Assembly: GCA_002339265.1 (NCBI GenBank)
Contig: DDKG01000151.1
Coordinates: 1-13,311, forward strand
Reading direction: 5' to 3'
DNA: 13,311 nt
Source: Massilia sp. UBA2604
Lineage (GTDB): Bacteria > Pseudomonadota > Gammaproteobacteria > Burkholderiales > Burkholderiaceae_D
Below, piece after piece: positions 6,750 to 13,311 of the stretch (the first letter of the stretch is position 1; every line of letters starts with the position of its first letter). Below the pieces are notes generated by a model. It worked only from the letters and a program-made list of their open reading frames with translations, was not told the DNA's origin and searched no databases. A program made the position numbers and the translations under genes.

Positions 6750-7688
6750 TCAAGGCCAGTCGAGCGTGAACTGGCTATCAAAACGGCGCGGCTGGCCGCT
6801 CAAGGGATCGTCGAAGGCGATCGAGCGCGCCAGCAGCTGCAGCGGCGACCCGAAATCATCGCCCTTGCACGGCAGCGCCACCGGATAAAAGGCGTCGTTG
6901 ACGATCGGCGCGCCGAGCCGCGACAGGTGCAGTCGCAGCTGGTGCTTGCGTCCCGTATGCGGATGGAGTCGATAGCGCGCCAGATTGCCACGCTGCTCGA
7001 TCACCTCGATCAGCGTCTCCGAATTCGGCTCGCCCTCCACTTCTTCACTGACGAAGAACTGCTCGGCATCCTGCATGCGGCTGCGGTAGGTAAAGGGGAA
7101 TTCACGTCCCGGCATCACAGGCGCCAGCGCCTCGTAGGTCTTGCTCACCACCCGCTTCTGGAACATCGATTGATATGCCCCGCGCGATTCAGGGTTGTGC
7201 GAAAAGATCACCACGCCCGCCGTCTCGCGGTCGAGCCGGTGGATCGGCACCAGGTGCGGCAGGTCGTGCGCGCGCTTCAAACGCACCAGCAGCGTCTCCT
7301 TCAGAAAACGCCCGGTCGGGATGGTCGGCAGGAAGTGCGGCTTGTCAGCCACCAGGATGTGCTCATCCTGGAACAGCACGTTTTCATGGAAGGGAATCGG
7401 CGTCTCGGCCTGTTCCAGCTCGCGGTAATACCAGATGCGCATGCCCTGGCGCACATGGCTGTCGGCGGCAAGAGGCTCGCCCCTGGCGTCGACGATCTCT
7501 CCGCGCCCCAGGCGCGCGGCCCAGGCCTCGCGGCTCACGTCCGAGAACCGCTCGCAGAGAAAACGCAGCATGCCGCCGGCGCGGGTCTCGGTCAGCCAAA
7601 GGTAGCTGGGCGAGACGCCGTCGCGGATCGGCAGCGGCACATGGGCATTGGCTTCGGCCTGCCGGCCCTTGACGACTACTCGGCCCAT
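6750..7688 (-). CDS. RluA-family pseudouridine synthase
   Basis: Predicted to isomerise specific uridines in rRNA or tRNA to pseudouridine; the target site cannot be read from the sequence. The protein has 312 residues. An N-terminal part resembling the S4-like region lies at about 35-95. The catalytic domain starts near 100 (VLFQDEHILVADKP) and includes the RluA motif HRLDRETAG (150-158), with Asp153 as the catalytic nucleophile, then YEALAPV and the RNA-binding/closing motif HTGRKHQLRLHL. The start lies only 7 bp after the stop of the M48 protease gene on the same strand, so coupled expression is likely; the Shine-Dalgarno sequence is weak (GAAGTGA in the 3' end of the protease gene). The start could be a few codons downstream, because family members often begin close to the PIRDGVSPSYLWL segment. 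Confidence 0.92.
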   Translation of the reverse strand: MGRVVVKGRQAEANAHVPLPIRDGVSPSYLWLTETRAGGMLRFLCERFSDVSREAWAARLGRGEIVDARGEPLAADSHVRQGMRIWYYRELEQAETPIPFHENVLFQDEHILVADKPHFLPTIPTGRFLKETLLVRLKRAHDLPHLVPIHRLDRETAGVVIFSHNPESRGAYQSMFQKRVVSKTYEALAPVMPGREFPFTYRSRMQDAEQFFVSEEVEGEPNSETLIEVIEQRGNLARYRLHPHTGRKHQLRLHLSRLGAPIVNDAFYPVALPCKGDDFGSPLQLLARSIAFDDPLSGQPRRFDSQFTLDWP

Positions 7689-7695
7689 TCAACCA

Positions 7696-8580
7696 TCACT
7701 TCAGGGCCGTGCTCTGGTAGGCCGGCAGCTTGGCCACGCTCGTGTTCTTGGCGCGCGCGTACAGCGGCAGCAGCACGTTCATGTGGGCTTCCATGTCCTT
7801 GATGCGGGTCTCGCCGCCCGGGTGGGTCGAGAAGATCTCGAGCGGCGCGCTCTGGTTCAGCGCCGCCATCTTGCGCCACAGCACGATGCCGGCGCGCGGG
7901 TCGTAGCCGGCGCGCGACGAGATGTCCAGGCCCACCAGGTCGGCCTCGCGCTCTTCGTCGCGCGAGAATTTCAGCACCAGGAACTGGCCGGCATAGTTGG
8001 CGGCGGTGCCGGTCAGGTTGGGGTCGACGCCGAAGATCCCCGACAGCAGCGCGCCGCCGACGCGGGCGCCGAGCGCGGTGACATTGGTCTTGGCCAGGCG
8101 TTCGCGCCCGTGCTCGCGCAGCGCGTGCGCGATCTCGTGGCCCATCACGGCCGCCACTTCGTCGTCGGTCAGGTTCAGCTGCTCGATGATGCCGGTGTAG
8201 AAGCCGATGCGACCGCCCGGCATGCAGAAGGCGTTCACCTGGTCGGACTCGAACAGGTTGACCTGCCACTCCCACTTGCTCGCGGCCGGATTCCAGCGCG
8301 TGGTCTGCGGGATGATGCGCTGGGCGATCGTGCGCAGGCGCTTCAGCTGCGGGTCGCCTTCCGGCGCCAGCACGCCCTTCTGCTTGGCCTCGCCCACCAT
8401 TTCGGTGTACTGCTGGCGCGCGGCCTCGTTGACCTGTTCTTCGGGCGCCAGCACGCGCATGCGCGACAGCGGCTTGACCGCGATGCCGTCCTGGACCACC
8501 TGGCTATTGTCCTGGGCAAGACCCAGGCTGGTGGCGCTCATCAGGGTGAGGCAAAGGGCAAGGCGTTTCAGTTTTATCAT
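7696..8580 (-). CDS. Secreted M48-family zinc metalloprotease
   Basis: Probably a periplasmic quality-control protease of the LoiP/BepA type. The 294-residue precursor begins with a signal peptide: MIKLKR, a hydrophobic core to about residue 20, and a likely cleavage after GLA (22). The only Cys there (10) is not in a lipobox, so lipidation is unlikely. The zinc motif HEIAH is at 148-152 (Glu149 catalytic), and the third ligand is Glu210 in SRDEEREAD (206-214). AFCMPGGRIGFYTG (117-130) is the conserved segment before the active site. There are no TPR repeats, unlike BepA, so a LoiP-like (YggG) shape fits better. GGTGA (on the minus strand) lies a few bases before the ATG. A 149-bp intergenic gap separates it from metW upstream; no clear promoter could be assigned there. 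The pseudouridine synthase follows 7 bp later. Confidence 0.95.
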   Translation of the reverse strand: MIKLKRLALCLTLMSATSLGLAQDNSQVVQDGIAVKPLSRMRVLAPEEQVNEAARQQYTEMVGEAKQKGVLAPEGDPQLKRLRTIAQRIIPQTTRWNPAASKWEWQVNLFESDQVNAFCMPGGRIGFYTGIIEQLNLTDDEVAAVMGHEIAHALREHGRERLAKTNVTALGARVGGALLSGIFGVDPNLTGTAANYAGQFLVLKFSRDEEREADLVGLDISSRAGYDPRAGIVLWRKMAALNQSAPLEIFSTHPGGETRIKDMEAHMNVLLPLYARAKNTSVAKLPAYQSTALK

Positions 8581-8729
8581 CTCGTCACCGACAGGCTGTT
8601 GTTAGCAGCGCTATCCTCTCAGAAATTATTCAAAATGGGCAACACGCCCGCGCAGGATTGCCGAGGATCATGGCCCATTTGCCGCGCCCGCTCAAGCCGC
8701 CAACGCACATAAGGCGCATGCACACGGCA

Positions 8730-9343
8730 TCAGACGGCGGGTGTCACCTTCTTGCGCAAACGGAACACCGCCAGGCTCCCGCGCAGATTCGGCAAGAACT
8801 TGATCACTTCGCCATCGGCCAGCGCCACGCACTCCAGCACTTCGAGGCCGCACGACACCGCCAGTTCCTGGAAATCGTAGATCGTGGCGTAACGCACGTT
8901 CGGCGTGTCATACCATTTATAGGGCAGCGAACGCGACATCGGCATGCGGCCCTTGAGCAGCGCCAGGCGGTGCGGCCAGTGGGCGAAGTTGGGGAATGAG
9001 ACGATCGCCTCGCTGCCCACCCGCACGATGTCGCGCAGCAGCGCCTCAACGTGCTGCATCATCTGCAGCGAGTTCAGGCACAGCACGGTGTCGAAGGTAT
9101 TGTCGCCAAAGAGTCCCAATCCCTTTTCCATGTCGTGCTGGATCACGTTGATGCCGCGCGCGGTGCTTTCCAACACCTTGTCGTCGGCGATCTCGATGCC
9201 GTAGCCGCTGCAGCGCTTGCCCGATTCCAGGTAGCGCAGCATGGCGCCGTCCCCGCAGCCGACGTCCAGCACGTGGGCGCCCTCGTCCACCCAGTGCGCG
9301 ATGAAGGCCAGGTCGGGCCGCAAGGTGTTCAGGTCGTCGAAGT

Positions 9344-9347
<4 letters not shown>
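8730..9347 (-). CDS. metW: Methionine biosynthesis protein MetW (methyltransferase-like)
   Basis: MetW is the class I SAM-methyltransferase-fold partner of MetX; in proteobacteria that have both, it is required for, or increases, homoserine acylation. The protein has 205 residues, family length. The SAM-binding motif [10 protein letters not shown], is at 26-34, followed by a GIEIADD acidic loop and a SFPNFAHW segment typical of MetW. Its ATG overlaps the stop of metX (ATGA, 9344-9347), and a strong AGGAGG (9352-9357) lies four bases before it inside the metX end. Translational coupling with metX is therefore very likely. No terminator was identified in the 149 bases downstream. Confidence 0.96.
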
Positions 9348-10480
<1,133 letters not shown>

Positions 10481-10511
10481 GGGGGCGTTCGACTATTGTT
10501 TGGTGGTGCTC

Positions 10512-10537
10512 GCGACGGCCGGCGGGCGGGCCGTCGC
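10512..10537 (-). terminator. GC-rich stem-loop after ptsI, possible weak terminator or processing site
   Basis: GCGACGGCC (10512-10520) and GGCCGTCGC (10529-10537) make a perfect 9-bp stem with an 8-base loop. It starts seven bases after the ptsI stop codon in the direction of transcription. No U-tract follows on the minus strand, so full intrinsic termination is unlikely; partial termination or protection of the pts mRNA end is possible. Confidence 0.4.
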
Positions 10538-10543
10538 ACAAGA

Positions 10544-12313
10544 TCAGAGGGTCTGCAACTGCTCGACGGCGCTGGCGATCTCGCCCGGCTCCATCGCGCG
10601 CAGGATGCGCCGGGTACGGGTGGTGACCGCGCCGAGGTCGGTGTTGAGTATCTCCTGCTTCACCGCCAGCAGCTGCGCCGGATGCATCGAGAATTCGCGC
10701 AAGCCCATGCCCAGCAACAGGCGGGTGAGCTTGACGTCGCCGGCCATCTCGCCGCACACCGCCACGTCCAGGCCGGCCTTGTGGCCGGTGGCGATGGTCG
10801 AGGCGATCAGCTGCAATACGGCCGGGTGCAGCGGATTATACAGGTGCGCCACCTCGTAATCGACCCGGTCGATCGCCAGCAGATACTGGATCAGGTCATT
10901 CGTGCCGATCGACAGGAAATCCATGCGCCGCACGAACAGCGGCAGCGCCAGCGCGGCGGCCGGGATCTCGATCATGGCGCCGACCTCGATGCCCTCGTCG
11001 TACTTGATGTTATCAATACGCAGCTGGGCCTTGGCCTGCTCGATCATGCTCAGGGTCTGGTCGATCTCGAAGGCATGCGCCAGCATCGGGATCAGGATGC
11101 GCACCTTGCCGAAGGCAGAAGCCCGCAGGATCGCCCGCAACTGGGTCAGGAACAGCTGCGGCTCGGCCAGGCAGTAGCGGATCGCGCGCAGGCCCAGCGC
11201 CGGGTTGAGCGCGGTCTGGTCGGTCTGGTCGAGCGGCTTGTCGGCGCCGACGTCGAGCGTGCGGATCGTCACCGGACGGCCCTTCATCGCCAGCACCGCC
11301 TTGCGGTACTGCTCGAATTGCTCGTCTTCGCCGGGAATCCGCAAGCCCTCGGCGCCGCGGCCCATGAACAGGAATTCGGAGCGGAACAGGCCGACGCCAT
11401 GCGCGCCCGCTTCGAGCGCGGCTGGGCAGTCGTCGGGCAGCTCGATATTGGCCAGCAGCGTGATCGCCGTGCCGTCCTGGGTGACGGCCGGGGTCTTCTT
11501 GAGCTTGAGCAGGCGTTTTCTCGCCTTGGCCAGCGCCGCCTGGCGCTCGCGGTACTGCTCCAGCACCAATTGGCTCGGATTGCAGATCACCACGCCGGCG
11601 TCGCCGTCGACGATCACCCAGTCGTCCTGCTCGACCAGGCGCGAGGCCTGGTCCATGCCCACCACGGCCGGGATGTCGAGGCTGCGCGCGACGATCGCGG
11701 TGTGCGAGTTCTGGCCGCCGACGTCGGTGACGAAGCCGATGAAGGAGCGCGGCCCGCCGTCGCGGTCGCGGAAGGCGAGCATGTCGGCCGGCGAGATGTC
11801 GTGGGCCACCACGATCATCTGCGGCAGCGGCTGGTCTTCGTCGATGACGATCGGCGGCACGTTCAGGGCGGTGCCGGTCAGGACTTTCAGCACGCGCTCG
11901 GCCACCTGCTGGATGTCGTACTTGCGCTCGCGCAGGTATTCGTCCTCGATTTCGTCGAACTGCGCCGAGAGCTCGTCGATCTGGGTCACCAGCGCCCATT
12001 CGGCGTTGTAGTGGCGCGCGCGGATGATGTCGAGCGGCGCCTCCGAGATCATCGGGTCGGACAAGATGAGCGCATGGACGTCGATGAAGGCGCCCAGCTC
12101 GGTGGGGGCGTCCTTGGGCAGGTCGGTCCACAGTTCCTGCAGGTTGCGGTGCACGGCGGCGATCGCGTCCTGCAGGCGGCGCACTTCGTTTTCTACCTGG
12201 TCGTCGGCGACCAGGTAATGCTTGACGTCGAGCGCGGCCGGGGTGAGCAGATGGGCGCGGCCGATCGCGATCCCGCGCGAGACTGGAATACCATGGAGAA
12301 GGAAGGAGGCCAT
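10544..12313 (-). CDS. ptsI: Phosphoenolpyruvate-protein phosphotransferase (PTS Enzyme I)
   Basis: Transfers phosphate from PEP to His15 of HPr and starts the phosphorelay in the cytoplasm. The protein has 589 residues. The N-terminal HPr-binding and phosphohistidine domain carries GGQNSHTAIVAR with phospho-His204. The C-terminal PEP-binding barrel has GLFRSEFLFM, the signature DFLSIGTNDLIQY (465-477), and the active-site Cys520 in CGEMAGD. The ATG at 12313 was chosen over an in-frame ATG at 12352 because AGGAGA lies seven bases before it and MASFLLHGIPVSRGIAIG is the family N-terminus. HPr lies 38 bp upstream. It is the general EI type, since no N-terminal GAF domain (as in the nitrogen-type PtsP) is present. 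Confidence 0.97.
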   Translation of the reverse strand: MASFLLHGIPVSRGIAIGRAHLLTPAALDVKHYLVADDQVENEVRRLQDAIAAVHRNLQELWTDLPKDAPTELGAFIDVHALILSDPMISEAPLDIIRARHYNAEWALVTQIDELSAQFDEIEDEYLRERKYDIQQVAERVLKVLTGTALNVPPIVIDEDQPLPQMIVVAHDISPADMLAFRDRDGGPRSFIGFVTDVGGQNSHTAIVARSLDIPAVVGMDQASRLVEQDDWVIVDGDAGVVICNPSQLVLEQYRERQAALAKARKRLLKLKKTPAVTQDGTAITLLANIELPDDCPAALEAGAHGVGLFRSEFLFMGRGAEGLRIPGEDEQFEQYRKAVLAMKGRPVTIRTLDVGADKPLDQTDQTALNPALGLRAIRYCLAEPQLFLTQLRAILRASAFGKVRILIPMLAHAFEIDQTLSMIEQAKAQLRIDNIKYDEGIEVGAMIEIPAAALALPLFVRRMDFLSIGTNDLIQYLLAIDRVDYEVAHLYNPLHPAVLQLIASTIATGHKAGLDVAVCGEMAGDVKLTRLLLGMGLREFSMHPAQLLAVKQEILNTDLGAVTTRTRRILRAMEPGEIASAVEQLQTL

Positions 12314-12320
12314 GTTGACG

Positions 12321-12326
12321 TCTCCT
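12321..12326 (-). promoter_or_regulatory. Ribosome binding site deciding the ptsI start
   Basis: Minus-strand AGGAGA, seven bases before the ATG at 12313, inside the 38-bp HPr-EI gap. It argues against the longer reading that would begin at 12352. Confidence 0.7.
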
Positions 12327-12351
12327 GGACGAGATGCCGCTTCACGCGGCA

Positions 12352-12621
12352 TTACTCGCCTTCGCCGAACTTGTCGTTGACCAGGGCCGCCAGCGCGGCG
12401 ACCGCGGCTTCTTCGTCCTTGCCGTCGGCTTCCAGGGTCACCTTGGCGCCCTTGCCGGCGGCCAGCATCATGACGCCCATGATCGACTTGGCGTTGATGC
12501 GGCGTCCGTTGCGGGTGAGCCAGACGTCGCTCTGGTACTTGGCGGCCAGCTGCGTGAATTTGGCGGATGCGCGGGCATGCAGGCCCAGCTTGTTGATGAT
12601 CTCGAGTTCTTGTTGAATCAT
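12352..12621 (-). CDS. ptsH: Phosphocarrier protein HPr
   Basis: Small phosphocarrier between EI and EIIA. The protein has 89 residues. His15 in LGLHARAS is the catalytic phosphorylation site, and Ser46 in NAKSIMGVMML matches the regulatory serine that HPr kinase/phosphorylase (HprK) modifies. HprK is known in many betaproteobacteria but is not in this window. The end is acidic (GEGE). No convincing Shine-Dalgarno sequence was found before the ATG; the start is set by the family. It sits 68 bp after the EIIA gene and 38 bp before ptsI, in an apparent gshB-EIIA-HPr-EI transcription unit. Confidence 0.97.
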   Translation of the reverse strand: MIQQELEIINKLGLHARASAKFTQLAAKYQSDVWLTRNGRRINAKSIMGVMMLAAGKGAKVTLEADGKDEEAAVAALAALVNDKFGEGE

Positions 12622-12689
12622 ATTCGCTTTATCGTTGTACTTGTCGAATCGCGCCCGCTGGCGCGCGCACCGCTGATCTGCCGCCTGCC

Positions 12690-13091
12690 CTACCCCACCC
12701 GGATCCGGTTATCCACCCGCACCGCGCCGTTCTGGGCGCCCGCCAGCGCCATCTCGACCACGACGTCGAGCGTGTCGCGCCGATACGTGATCGCACGCAG
12801 CAGCATCGGCAGGCTGATGCCGGCGATGACTTCCACGTGGCCGGCGTCGGCCAGCGAGTTGCAACAATTGGACGGCGTGCCGCCCTTGACGTCGGTGATC
12901 ACCAGCACACCGTCGCCTTCATCGAGGCGCGCGATCGCCTCCCGGGCCAGGCCATTGACTTCGCCGATGTCCTGGTCGGCGGCCACGTCGATCGCCTCGA
13001 AGCGCTCGGTCGGGCCGCGGAATACGTGCGCCACCGCCGCGATGAATGCCTGGCCCAGCGGCGCGTGGGTCAGGAGCAGGATGCCTACCAT
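12690..13091 (-). CDS. PTS EIIA component, mannose-type (EIIA-Man) domain protein
   Basis: Single-domain phospho-acceptor of the PTS. The protein has 133 residues, the size of an isolated EIIA-Man domain. The active-site His9 lies in LLTHAPLG directly after the first beta strand, and the second conserved loop is DVKGGTPSN (67-75). No EIIB, EIIC or EIID is nearby, so this EIIA is more likely regulatory than part of a sugar transporter. The gene starts four bases after the gshB stop; its possible Shine-Dalgarno sequence AAGGTGA lies in the last gshB codons, 12 bases from the ATG, longer than usual. Confidence 0.93.
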   Translation of the reverse strand: MVGILLLTHAPLGQAFIAAVAHVFRGPTERFEAIDVAADQDIGEVNGLAREAIARLDEGDGVLVITDVKGGTPSNCCNSLADAGHVEVIAGISLPMLLRAITYRRDTLDVVVEMALAGAQNGAVRVDNRIRVG

Positions 13092-13095
13092 GATG

Positions 13096-13311
13096 TTATT
13101 TGTTCACCTTTTGTTCGACCGCGTCGATGAACATCGCGGCCACGTCGAATCCCGCCTGGTCGTGGATTTCCTGGAAACAGGTCGGGCTGGTCACGTTGAC
13201 TTCGGTGAGGAAGTCGCCGATCACGTCTAATCCTACCAGCAACAGGCCGCGCTCGGCCAGCACCGGGCCCAGGGCCTCGGCGATCTCGCGCTCGCGCGGG
13301 CTGATCGGCTG
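13096..13311 (-). CDS. gshB: Glutathione synthetase, C-terminal fragment (5' end outside the window)
   Basis: ATP-grasp enzyme joining gamma-glutamylcysteine and glycine. Only the last 71 residues are in the window, read from the edge to a TAA at 13096-13098. They contain the ATP-grasp end motif [18 protein letters not shown], in which the Glu and Asn are the expected Mg-ATP ligands, followed by a family-typical tail ([10 protein letters not shown], then a lysine-rich end). The frame is intact. The stop is four bases from the EIIA start, so gshB is the first visible gene of the PTS transcription unit. Identity is based on these motifs and the neighbourhood. Confidence 0.93.
   Translation of the reverse strand, partial: QPISPREREIAEALGPVLAERGLLLVGLDVIGDFLTEVNVTSPTCFQEIHDQAGFDVAAMFIDAVEQKVNK

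Noticed and set aside
8581..8729. Small gene or RNA between metW and the M48 gene
   Set aside because: No frame or stable fold stood out by eye in these 149 bases; a promoter for the protease gene is possible but no convincing -35/-10 pair was found.
10481..10543. SAM riboswitch before metX
   Set aside because: Only 63 bases are available and they are filled by a simple hairpin; no riboswitch core is seen.

Overview
The window is a stretch of high-GC, densely coded bacterial chromosome. It most resembles a betaproteobacterium of the Burkholderiales, probably Oxalobacteraceae (Massilia-like). This rests on the protein families, on a gshB/EIIA-Man/HPr/EI cluster whose HPr keeps the Ser46 region, on MetX paired with MetW, and on gatAB lying near pyrE and xthA. 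The genus is an inference; no search was possible. Almost every gene is a conserved housekeeping gene, and no phage, CRISPR array, intact transposase or RNA gene is visible.

Layout. Positions 1-2612 (+) hold the 3' part of gatA and complete gatB, subunits of the tRNA-dependent amidotransferase, separated by a REP-like hairpin with a 5' GTAG. Positions 2613-3096 are a gene-free, AT-rich island (about 42% GC by hand count over 2641-3060) with a cluster of about 70-bp inverted-repeat elements and half-elements, lying between the convergent ends of gatB and pyrE. Positions 3097-5751 (-) hold a soluble PAS-PAS-HisKA-HATPase-REC hybrid kinase followed by pyrE. After a 218-bp divergent intergenic region with a perfect 16-bp palindrome, xthA (exonuclease III family) runs on the + strand and converges with the next block.

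From 13311 down to 6750 everything is on the minus strand. In order of transcription it is: gshB (3' part), a mannose-type EIIA, HPr, Enzyme I, metX, metW, a 149-bp gap, a secreted M48 metalloprotease, and an RluA-type pseudouridine synthase.

How the genes work together. EIIA, HPr and EI form a PEP-driven phosphorelay with no visible sugar permease, so a regulatory role is likely. MetX and MetW overlap by ATGA and act in methionine synthesis. GatA and GatB, with GatC outside the window, correct misacylated Asn/Gln tRNAs. The hybrid kinase is the least conventional gene and looks like an addition between two housekeeping genes.

I did not find a convincing new multi-gene system. The most interesting non-coding signals are the covarying inverted-repeat cluster at 2631-3082, the operator-like palindrome at 5869-5884 and the REP-like hairpin inside the gat operon.
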